From: Chengkuizengella sediminis
GTDB taxonomy: Bacteria > Bacillota > Bacilli > Paenibacillales > KCTC-33759
Reading direction: 5' to 3'
NCBI RefSeq assembly: GCF_010078385.1
Contig: NZ_SIJC01000006.1
Location: 186,001-250,000, forward strand
Length of the DNA: 64,000 nt
This document shows positions 47,037-54,957 of the stretch, piece by piece (position 1 is the stretch's first letter; each line of letters opens with the position of its first letter). The position numbers and the translations under genes were made by a program. A model generated the notes under the pieces. The model was given only the letters and a program-made list of their open reading frames with translations, searched no databases and was not told the DNA's origin.

Positions 47037-48245
47037 ATGAATATATTAATGGTAGATGATGAACCGATAGTGAGAAATGCAATGGCCAATATGATTCAAT
47101 CTATGGCGGATTATTATGATGTGTTAACAGCTGAAGATGGAGAAGATGCTATTGCTAAACTAAAGAAAAAAAGGTTTGACATTGTGATTACAGATATTAG
47201 GATGCCTGGAGTTGATGGATTAAAACTTGCAAAGTATATTTACGAAACTCACCCTAAAACCTATATCGTGATGTTAACAGGGCACGCTGATTTCGAATAT
47301 GCTCGCACCGCTCTTCAATATAAGGTGGTTGAATATTTATTAAAACCTACCTCAATGGAAAGTGTTAAAGATATCATTAATAAAATAGAAATGATGATTA
47401 ATAGCCGGAGATCGAAATCTGAAATTGGTCGCTTAAGGGAAAAGAATTTATTGGAAAAAAGAGTTCAGGATCTTTTTTATGAGATGCCAGTACCCTATTA
47501 CGATGAATCGCTATTTCCTGAATTTCAATCTATTTATCTATTTTCCATCACGATGAAACCAGAAGAATTAAGAAAAAAAACGATACGATTTTCCATTAAA
47601 AATATTATATCTGATGTAATGAATGAGCTGGGAACCTCCATTGTAGTAGTGGAGGAGAGCCATTTATCCACTGTTTTATTCTCCTACAATGATCAGTCAA
47701 ATCATATTGGAGAAGTATTGAAGAATATTTCTTCTGCCATTGAACAAATTTTAAAAAGAAGTTGCGAGATTGGAATAGGAGGTGTAAGTGACCAGCTGCA
47801 AGAAGTCAGCGAATTATACAAAAAAAGTTTAATGGAATTAGGCTTATATAAAGAAGAGGTTTCAGTTAAAAATGGAAAATCAAACGATTCTATACATCGA
47901 TTAATTCGTTCTGTTATAGAGTATGTGGAAAAAGATTATTCGAAAGAAATTACTTTGACTTCGTTGGCTGAGCAATTATTTGTAAATCCCAATTACTTGA
48001 GTAGTTTATTTAAAAATGAAATGGGGGTCACCTTTAGTCATTTTGTAACGAAAACTCGAATCAACAAAGCTAAGGAGTTATTGCGTGAGACCAATCATAA
48101 AATATATCAAGTTTGTAAAATGGTTGGTTATACAGATCAAGCCCATTTCAGTAAGGTATTTAAAGCTTTTGAAAATACGAGCCCTTATGACTATAGAGAA
48201 CATAATAAACCTCAGCAAAACCATTCTCAACATCGTCAAGTTTAA
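47037..48245 (+). CDS. YesN-type response regulator with AraC domain
   Basis: 402 aa. The receiver domain has D7/D8, phospho-acceptor Asp53 (IVITDIRMPGVDG), T81 and K103 (YLLKPTS). A middle region without clear family is followed by an AraC-type double HTH (about 290-390): SLAEQLFVNPNYLSSLFK and VCKMVGYTDQAHFSKVFK. AAAAGGAGG precedes the ATG. It is the partner of the YesM-type kinase and the likely activator of nearby glucan-degradation genes, by position and family. Confidence 0.93.
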   Translation: MNILMVDDEPIVRNAMANMIQSMADYYDVLTAEDGEDAIAKLKKKRFDIVITDIRMPGVDGLKLAKYIYETHPKTYIVMLTGHADFEYARTALQYKVVEYLLKPTSMESVKDIINKIEMMINSRRSKSEIGRLREKNLLEKRVQDLFYEMPVPYYDESLFPEFQSIYLFSITMKPEELRKKTIRFSIKNIISDVMNELGTSIVVVEESHLSTVLFSYNDQSNHIGEVLKNISSAIEQILKRSCEIGIGGVSDQLQEVSELYKKSLMELGLYKEEVSVKNGKSNDSIHRLIRSVIEYVEKDYSKEITLTSLAEQLFVNPNYLSSLFKNEMGVTFSHFVTKTRINKAKELLRETNHKIYQVCKMVGYTDQAHFSKVFKAFENTSPYDYREHNKPQQNHSQHRQV

Positions 48246-48297
48246 AATACTACAAATTTATCGATAATTTTGATATATTAAAGGGATAGATTCTATA

Positions 48298-48600
48298 GGT
48301 TGTTCAAAAAGTCCCCCACTTTGTCAGCACAGGACGTGCTGATCCTACATTAGTCACAAGGAAGTGACTGATTCTAAGTAGGGATCACGAAGGTTCTCTA
48401 GAAGTGATATTCGACATCGAATCTGACTTTCACCTTTGAAGTCCGGTGCTCATGTAGAAAAACCCTACACTTGCTATACCCCAAAAAGTGAAGGACGGCT
48501 TTGAAGAGTATTCCTATTACTTTTCGGGGACCCCGAGGAACACTATCGCAGGTTCAAGTCACCTTCTTGGTGCTGAAAACTGAATTTTTTGAACAGGTAC
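48298..48600. mobile_element. MITE-like element, copy 2 (303 bp, nested repeat)
   Basis: It begins GGTTGTTCAAAAAGT and ends TTTTTTGAACAGGTAC. Read in reverse it matches copy 1 (35859-36036) in TTCAGTTTTCAGCACC, CTACATGAGCACCGGA and AGATTCGATGTCGAA. Extra material includes the palindromic repeat at 48479-48538 and hairpins GTCAGCAC/GTGCTGAT and AGTCAC/GTGACT. It codes for nothing and ends 27 bases before the GH161 start. Confidence 0.78.
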
Positions 48601-48627
48601 TTTTATAAAAAATACGTGGAGGTTATG

Positions 48628-51600
48628 ATGAAACCATACTTTTTTGATGAAAAAAAACGATTTGTTATAAAAGATTATAATAATCAGAAGCCATTTTCCA
48701 GCTTTTTTCCTGGCATTGCAGGAACCATGGGAATTCCTCTTTGGGCTTTTTATGTAAACAGAGGGCAGGGGATCGCTAGTTTTGGAATACAAAATAAAGA
48801 TAGTTCCATTATGGAGTTTTTCCCAGCGAATAAATCTTATCAGCAAATTCCTACAACTGGTTTTAGAACGTTTATAAAATATTATAAAAATGACTACAAT
48901 GGATATTATGAACCTTTTGCATATCAAACAGGTGGATTGAAGTTAGAAGAAAATATGTATATTTCATCTAACCTTCTTGAAATCGATTCCATCAATAAAA
49001 AAGCAGGTTTACAGGTCAAAGTTAGTTATTATACACTGCCTAATGAATCATTTGCTTCTTTAGTCCGTACTGTAACCATTAAAAACATTTCTAAAGAGAG
49101 TGTGAAATGTGAAGTATTGGACGGAATGCCTTCTATTCTTCCATACGGTATTACGGAAGAACCATATAAAAGATTAGGTCATACTTTAAAAAGCTGGATG
49201 GATGTATATAATCTTGATCAACATATTCCTTTTTATAAACTTCGAGGAGATACTGCTGATTCCGCTGCTGTTGGTGAAATCAAAGGAGGCTATTTTTATT
49301 TAAGTTTTGAAAATGAAAACCTCATTTCTCCGATTGTAGATGCAAATCTTGTATTTGGGATGAATACCTCATTTAATAAACCTGATGCCTTTTTGAAGCA
49401 TTCTTTAAGTGAGTTATTAAATCAGCAACAAGTGACCACTAATAAAGTGCCTACAGGTTTTTCTGGAGTAGAAAAAGAATTACAACCTGGGCAATCTGTT
49501 GAAATTAATACATTCATTGGTTTTGTTCAAGATATTGAACAAATCAATGGGCGTAAGGATGAACTATGTAAAAAACTATATATCGATGCAAAAAGAGATG
49601 AAGCAGGACAGTTAGTTGATGAAATAACAAATGACATCACTACAAAAACTTCCTCTAGTTTGTTTGATGCTTACTGTAAACAAAATTACTTGGACAATTT
49701 ACTGCGTGGTGGTTATCCTGTTACATTTGAAGCAGGTGAAAAACCACTTGTTTATCACATTTACTCAAGAAAACATGGTGATTTAGAGAGGGATTATAAC
49801 TTTTTCTCTTTAGAAGCAGGGTATTATTCACAAGGTAACGGAAATTTTAGAGATGCAAATCAGAATAGAAGAAGTGATGTGTTATTCCATCCTGAGATTC
49901 AAGATTTTAATGTCAATATGTTTTTCAACTTAATTCAGACAGATGGATATAATCCTCTTGTAGTAAAAGGTTGTAGCTTTACAGTTAAACAAAACAAAAT
50001 AGATGAAATTTTGAAATTTATCGATAAAATGGACACAAATAAAATGAGAACATTCTTATTAAATCCATTTACTCCAGGTGAACTCCTAAGCAAAATAGAA
50101 AGCGAAAATATACAGTTAAGTAAAACTTCAGAACAATTCATGTTAGAAGTACTTCAAATTAGTGAACAACATGTAGAGGCGGAGTTTGGAGAAGGGTATT
50201 GGGTCGATCATTGGACATATAATATGGATTTAGTGGATAGCTACCTTGCCATTTATCCTGATCGTATACAACAACTGCTATTTGAACAAGAAACGTATAC
50301 TTACTTTGATAGTCCAGCTATTGTGTTACCAAGAGAAGATAAATATGTTTTGGTAGATGGAAAGGTTCGTCAATATGATGCTATTGAAGAAGATGCACAA
50401 AAAGAGGCTATACTTCATTCAAGATCAGAATTACCGAATTGGGTAAGAACAAAACATGGTAAAGGTGATATATATTATACTAATCTCTACAGCAAAACAG
50501 TTTCATTAGCTTTAAATAAATTTGCAACGTTAGATCCATATGGATTAGGTGTAGAGATGGAAGCGAACAAACCAGGTTGGAACGATTCTATGAATGGATT
50601 GCCAGGTTTATTTGCCTCTGGTTTTAGTGAAGCAAGCGAATTGAAAAGATTGCTTCAATTTGTCATTAGCTCTAGTGAAGGCATTGATCGAACAATCAAA
50701 CTGCCTGTGGAAATGGCGGAATTGTTAACAACTGTGGATCGTTCACTTGATGTTTATAATCAGTCGGAACAATCAGACAAAAATTATCAATATTGGGATC
50801 AGGTTTCAACGGCTAGAGAACAATATCGTGATCAAACTAAATATGGGTTAGACGGGGCAGAAATAGAGCTAAAGGTATCTGAGATTAAGCATATTTTTAA
50901 AAAGTTTGTGTTTAAAATGAATGAAGGAATGAAACGTGCTTTAGAGCTGAATGATGGAAAGTATCCAACCTATTTCTATTTTGAAGCGGAAAGTTTTGAA
51001 GAGCTCGTTGATAAAGATGGAAAACAAAAAGTAAATAAAAACCATTTACAGAATGTCAAAGTGACAAAATTTAAATTGCATAACCTTCCACAATTTTTGG
51101 AGGGTCCAACGAGAGCACTAAAGGTATTGGACTCCTTTGAAGAAAAACAAAAGTTATACGAGCAAATTAAAAGCAGTGGAGTATACGATGAGAAGTTGAA
51201 AATGTATAAGGTTAATGCATCTTTGGAAGGACAGCCTTTTGAGCTAGGGAGAGTTAGAGCATTTACTGCAGGTTGGTTAGAAAATGAATCTGTCTTTATG
51301 CATATGGAATATAAGTATATTTTAGAGGTATTAAAAGCAGGTTTATATGATGAGTTTTTCGAAGATATGAAAAATGTGATGGTTCCATTTTTAGACCCAG
51401 AAGTTTATGGAAGAAGTATTATTGAGAATAGTTCATTTATTGCTAGTAGTGCAAATCCTGATGTTACTCAACATGGGGCAGGATTCGTGGCAAGGTTAAG
51501 TGGATCTACAGCAGAGTTTCTATCTATGTGGCATGTGATGATGGCAAACAAACAACCTTTCCAAATGGAAGAAGATAAGCTTTGTTTGAAATTAAATCCA

Positions 51601-51849
51601 ATTTTACCAGGGTGGTTATTTGATGGAAATGGTACTGTCGAATTTAAATTTTTATCAAAATGTGATGTGATTTATATTAATAAATCAGGTAAAAATACGT
51701 ATGGAGCAAATGGGGTAGAAGTTAAAAAACTAGTACTTACAAAACAAGATGGTGAACAAATCATTTTCAAAGATGGTTTTATTCCTGATCCGTATGCTTC
51801 TATGGTTCGTGAAGGTCAGATTTCTAAAATTGATGCTTATTTAGATTAG
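48628..51849 (+). CDS. GH161 beta-1,3-oligoglucan phosphorylase (predicted)
   Basis: 1,073 aa, no signal peptide, so cytoplasmic. It shares the GH94-like fold and shows GYWVDHWTYNMDLVDSYLAIYP, PGWNDSMNGLPGLFASGF (Asp653, position of the DWND acid in GH94) and NSSFIASSANPDVTQHGAGFVARLSG. Size and motifs fit GH161, first described from Paenibacillus polymyxa and Euglena, which phosphorolyses beta-1,3-oligoglucans to glucose-1-phosphate. The ATG at 48628 has GGAGG five bases upstream; an earlier TTG lies in the MITE. Neighbours (GH64, GH16, GH94) support the substrate. Family call from memory. Confidence 0.83.
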   Translation: MKPYFFDEKKRFVIKDYNNQKPFSSFFPGIAGTMGIPLWAFYVNRGQGIASFGIQNKDSSIMEFFPANKSYQQIPTTGFRTFIKYYKNDYNGYYEPFAYQTGGLKLEENMYISSNLLEIDSINKKAGLQVKVSYYTLPNESFASLVRTVTIKNISKESVKCEVLDGMPSILPYGITEEPYKRLGHTLKSWMDVYNLDQHIPFYKLRGDTADSAAVGEIKGGYFYLSFENENLISPIVDANLVFGMNTSFNKPDAFLKHSLSELLNQQQVTTNKVPTGFSGVEKELQPGQSVEINTFIGFVQDIEQINGRKDELCKKLYIDAKRDEAGQLVDEITNDITTKTSSSLFDAYCKQNYLDNLLRGGYPVTFEAGEKPLVYHIYSRKHGDLERDYNFFSLEAGYYSQGNGNFRDANQNRRSDVLFHPEIQDFNVNMFFNLIQTDGYNPLVVKGCSFTVKQNKIDEILKFIDKMDTNKMRTFLLNPFTPGELLSKIESENIQLSKTSEQFMLEVLQISEQHVEAEFGEGYWVDHWTYNMDLVDSYLAIYPDRIQQLLFEQETYTYFDSPAIVLPREDKYVLVDGKVRQYDAIEEDAQKEAILHSRSELPNWVRTKHGKGDIYYTNLYSKTVSLALNKFATLDPYGLGVEMEANKPGWNDSMNGLPGLFASGFSEASELKRLLQFVISSSEGIDRTIKLPVEMAELLTTVDRSLDVYNQSEQSDKNYQYWDQVSTAREQYRDQTKYGLDGAEIELKVSEIKHIFKKFVFKMNEGMKRALELNDGKYPTYFYFEAESFEELVDKDGKQKVNKNHLQNVKVTKFKLHNLPQFLEGPTRALKVLDSFEEKQKLYEQIKSSGVYDEKLKMYKVNASLEGQPFELGRVRAFTAGWLENESVFMHMEYKYILEVLKAGLYDEFFEDMKNVMVPFLDPEVYGRSIIENSSFIASSANPDVTQHGAGFVARLSGSTAEFLSMWHVMMANKQPFQMEEDKLCLKLNPILPGWLFDGNGTVEFKFLSKCDVIYINKSGKNTYGANGVEVKKLVLTKQDGEQIIFKDGFIPDPYASMVREGQISKIDAYLD

Positions 51850-51926
51850 ATTTATAAAAATTAAATACTCCATAAAGGAATTTATGTATTTTGGGGTATT
51901 ATTAAAGCAGAAAGTAGAGGATCACA

Positions 51927-54503
51927 TTGAAAAAACGAGGGATCGTTATCACTTCTTTATTCGTTATCATCATTGTTATTGGAATCGTTTTCTACTTTAA
52001 TCAAAAAAATGATAACAGTGGATTTCAGCCAAAAGCTTCAAAAGGAAATATTCATGGTACGACGGCTGTAACTGTAGACTTTGATGAAACAATACATCAT
52101 TTAGCAGTTAAGGTTTCAAACGAATCATTTTCTGAACCTAATTTAGGGGAAGGAGTGCCTACTCATCGCACTGTTTCTAATCCATACCTTCCAGGAGCTG
52201 ATATTTCAGGTGTAGATGCGAAAACCAATAAGTATTTAGGTGTTTATCTAGCAGATGAAAACAACAAAATTATAGATTATAAGGAAATTAAGTTATCAAA
52301 AGGAAAAGTTCAGACGGAAAAATGGAATTTAGTTTGGGAAGATGAGTTTGAGGAAGATGAAATTAATGATAGCAAGTGGAACTTCATCCAAGGTGGTGGA
52401 GGTTATGGGAATCATGAATTACAGCATTATACAAACCGTCAAGAAAACGCACGTATTGAAGATGGTAAATTAATGATTGAAGCACGTGAGGAGAGTTTCG
52501 GTTCTGAAGAATATACTTCTGCTAAGTTAACAACAGAGGGAAAAGGTGACTGGAAGTACGGTCGTTTTGAAATTAGAGCGAAATCACCTGAAGGGCAAGG
52601 GATTTGGCCTGCGATTTGGATGATGCCTACGGATTATCAAGTGTACAATGTGTGGCCTTCATCTGGTGAAATTGATATTTTTGAACTGGTAGGACATGAT
52701 CCTTATACTGTTCATGGTACATTACATTACGGTGTTCCTCATACTTATACAGGTGAATCTTATCAATTACCTGGTGAGAAGAAGTTTAGTGATGATTTCC
52801 ATACTTACACAATGGAGTGGGAACCAGGAGAAATCAGATGGTATGTAGACGAGGTTCTTTTTTCAAAGCAAAATGATTGGTTCTCTAAAGATCCAAACAA
52901 TCCAGAAAACTATACTTACCCAGCACCATACGACAGAGAGTTTTATTTACAATTAAACCTAGCTGTTGGTGGAGACTGGCCTGGATATCCAGATCATACG
53001 ACGGTATTCCCGCAGCAATTTGTAATTGATTATGTAAGGGTGTATGAATTAGACGGAGAATATAGAGAAGCAGGTATTCGACCTGAACCTTCTCCTTATG
53101 AATCTCAAACAACAGGAGATGTTAGAGGACCATTAGAAGACGGAAATTATGTATATAACGGTTCTTTTGATGATGATTTATCAAATTGGGAATTCCAACC
53201 TTACGAACCCAAAACTCAATTTGGTGGTGAGGGTGAAGTGACGGTTGTTGCAAGTGAATTGAATACAGTGATTCAAAAACAAGGAGAAGCACCTTGGGCA
53301 ATACAAATAGTCCAAACTCAAATATCAATGGAAAAAAATGAACGTTACACCCTTTCGTTTGATGCTAGATCATCTGGAAATCGTCAAATGATGGTGAACG
53401 TCTCTGGCCCTGATCGAAATTTCTCTCGTTATTTTCAGGATACGAACGTTTCTTTAGATGGAAATATGCAGCATTTTGAATTTACGTTTGATATGGTTCA
53501 AGATTCCGATATGAATGCACGTGTTGAATTTAATATGGGGCAGGTCTCTACTTTGCCTGTATGGATAGATAATGTCAAACTTGTTAAAAAGGAAAAGGAC
53601 CCTAATGAAACGAAATCTATTCTTCCAACAGGAAACTATGTTTATAATGGAACATTTGATCAAGGTGATCACCGTTTATCATTTTGGGAATTAACAAGTG
53701 ACAATGGAGTAAACGCAACTGCGAGTGTAGGGATTGAACTTGAAGAAAGAGAATTGGAAGTTACTGTGAATGAGACAGGAGACTCACTTGAATCCATACG
53801 TTTAACTCAAACTGATTTAAACATGGAAAAAGGAAAAACATATTATCTTTCCTTTGACGCTCGTGCAGAAGAAGAAGGAATGATTGGTGTTAAAATGACG
53901 GATGAAACACAAAAAAACATTCATGCTACAAAAACATTCGATATATTAAGTGATACTCAGTCAAATAGTTTTGTATTTAAGATGGAAAATGAAACAGATG
54001 CACACGCACAGCTTCAGTTTTTATTGGGAAGTCAAAAAAGTGCAGTATTTTTAGATAATATTTTGTTAAAAGAACTATTACCACCAACATTATTGGAAGA
54101 ACATATTGTTATCAGAGCCAAAGAGTATGATGACATGGTGGGAGTTGTCATTGAAGGTGAAACTGTTGGTTTTATTGAAGAAGGGGACTGGATGCAGTAT
54201 ATCATAGATGTAAAAAAAACAGGGAATTATAAAATTTCTTATTATGCTGCATCAGATCGAGATGATGGACAAATAACCATGTTATCCAAGTCAGGTAGTG
54301 TTTTTACTCAAAATTTGAATGCGGGTGAATTGTTGGAAAGTGAAGCTGATCACGAAACATCCATTCAAGTAGAAAAAACAGGAGGATGGCAGTCCTACCG
54401 TTCAATGAATGATACGATTACTTTAAATGCAGGAGTTCAGACGATTCAGATTTATGCTCCTAACGTCAATTTACACTGGTTTAGTATAGCGGAAGAAAAG
54501 TGA
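51927..54503 (+). CDS. membrane-anchored GH16 beta-1,3-glucanase with CBM4_9 and CBM6
   Basis: 858 aa. An N-terminal uncleaved membrane helix (about 6-24), a roughly 100-residue domain shared with the next glucanase (SKGNIHGTTAV, HHLAVKVS), GH16 (about 131-377) with active site GEIDIFE (Glu248, Asp250, Glu253), two CBM4_9 modules (about 405-556 and 569-715) and a CBM6 (about 728-858). ExDxxE is the laminarinase-type arrangement. It should cut beta-1,3-glucan at the cell surface. The start is TTG behind AGAGGAT, 77 bases after the GH161 gene, possibly the same transcript. Confidence 0.92.
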   Translation: MKKRGIVITSLFVIIIVIGIVFYFNQKNDNSGFQPKASKGNIHGTTAVTVDFDETIHHLAVKVSNESFSEPNLGEGVPTHRTVSNPYLPGADISGVDAKTNKYLGVYLADENNKIIDYKEIKLSKGKVQTEKWNLVWEDEFEEDEINDSKWNFIQGGGGYGNHELQHYTNRQENARIEDGKLMIEAREESFGSEEYTSAKLTTEGKGDWKYGRFEIRAKSPEGQGIWPAIWMMPTDYQVYNVWPSSGEIDIFELVGHDPYTVHGTLHYGVPHTYTGESYQLPGEKKFSDDFHTYTMEWEPGEIRWYVDEVLFSKQNDWFSKDPNNPENYTYPAPYDREFYLQLNLAVGGDWPGYPDHTTVFPQQFVIDYVRVYELDGEYREAGIRPEPSPYESQTTGDVRGPLEDGNYVYNGSFDDDLSNWEFQPYEPKTQFGGEGEVTVVASELNTVIQKQGEAPWAIQIVQTQISMEKNERYTLSFDARSSGNRQMMVNVSGPDRNFSRYFQDTNVSLDGNMQHFEFTFDMVQDSDMNARVEFNMGQVSTLPVWIDNVKLVKKEKDPNETKSILPTGNYVYNGTFDQGDHRLSFWELTSDNGVNATASVGIELEERELEVTVNETGDSLESIRLTQTDLNMEKGKTYYLSFDARAEEEGMIGVKMTDETQKNIHATKTFDILSDTQSNSFVFKMENETDAHAQLQFLLGSQKSAVFLDNILLKELLPPTLLEEHIVIRAKEYDDMVGVVIEGETVGFIEEGDWMQYIIDVKKTGNYKISYYAASDRDDGQITMLSKSGSVFTQNLNAGELLESEADHETSIQVEKTGGWQSYRSMNDTITLNAGVQTIQIYAPNVNLHWFSIAEEK

Positions 54504-54606
54504 AAAATGAATGAATCTTAAATGTCAAAATAGGTAAATAGATTTGCAGGATTTTTTCATATAAAGGAATAGTTATTGACAACCTTTTGTTAACAGATTT
54601 ATTATT

Positions 54607-54634
54607 GAGGGAGGGAGAATAAGCTTCCTTCCTC
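54607..54634 (+). terminator. hairpin after first GH16 gene
   Basis: GAGGGAGGGAG pairs with CTTCCTTCCTC (two G-U) around six bases. No T-run follows, so it may act as a 3'-stabilising hairpin. The rest of the 454-base gap holds cre sites and an orphan SD. Confidence 0.5.
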
Positions 54635-54694
54635 GATTAAGTATTTCTAAACTAAAGAGTAATGTAATCATCTTATTTACTTTTTATCTTCTCT

Positions 54695-54784
54695 TGTTAA
54701 CGTTTTCAGTTAATAAAATTTTTAATAAAAGATTCTTCAGTTTCATTATTAAATAACAAACTAAGTAAAATGAAAACGATTTCA
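54695..54784 (+). promoter_or_regulatory. two cre (CcpA) sites
   Basis: TGAAAACGATTTCA at 54771-54784 matches the cre consensus TGWAANCGNTNWCA fully. TGTTAACGTTTTCA at 54695-54708 matches with one deviation. Lying 170-260 bases before the secreted GH16 gene, they imply carbon catabolite repression. Confidence 0.72.
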
Positions 54785-54828
54785 TAAAATTCAAAATCAC
54801 TTTTATTTTTTATAAGTTTAGTTTTTTG

Positions 54829-54838
54829 AAAGGGGTGA
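54829..54838 (+). promoter_or_regulatory. orphan Shine-Dalgarno sequence in GH16 leader
   Basis: AAAGGGGTGA is complementary to the 16S 3' end with a wobble or gap. At the normal spacing stands ATCTAG, which is not a usable start. The gene itself starts about 120 bases on with its own AAAGGAGAG. Confidence 0.4.
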
Positions 54839-54957
54839 TACTTATCTAGGGGAATTTATTTAGATTTCATAGTTGTCTCCCAATTTAGTAGGTAGTAAAA
54901 CAGGTTATTTTAATCTATGAGTATGCACTTATTCTAATATTAAAGGAGAGAGTTCAT

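Noticed and set aside
48589-48627. Upstream TTG start for the GH161 gene
   Set aside because: It falls in the end of the MITE-like element and lacks a ribosome site; GGAGG fits the ATG at 48628.
48628-51849. Calling this protein GH94 cellobiose phosphorylase
   Set aside because: It lacks the DWND motif (has GWND), is longer than GH94 enzymes and has different flanking motifs; GH161 fits better, though a profile search would decide.
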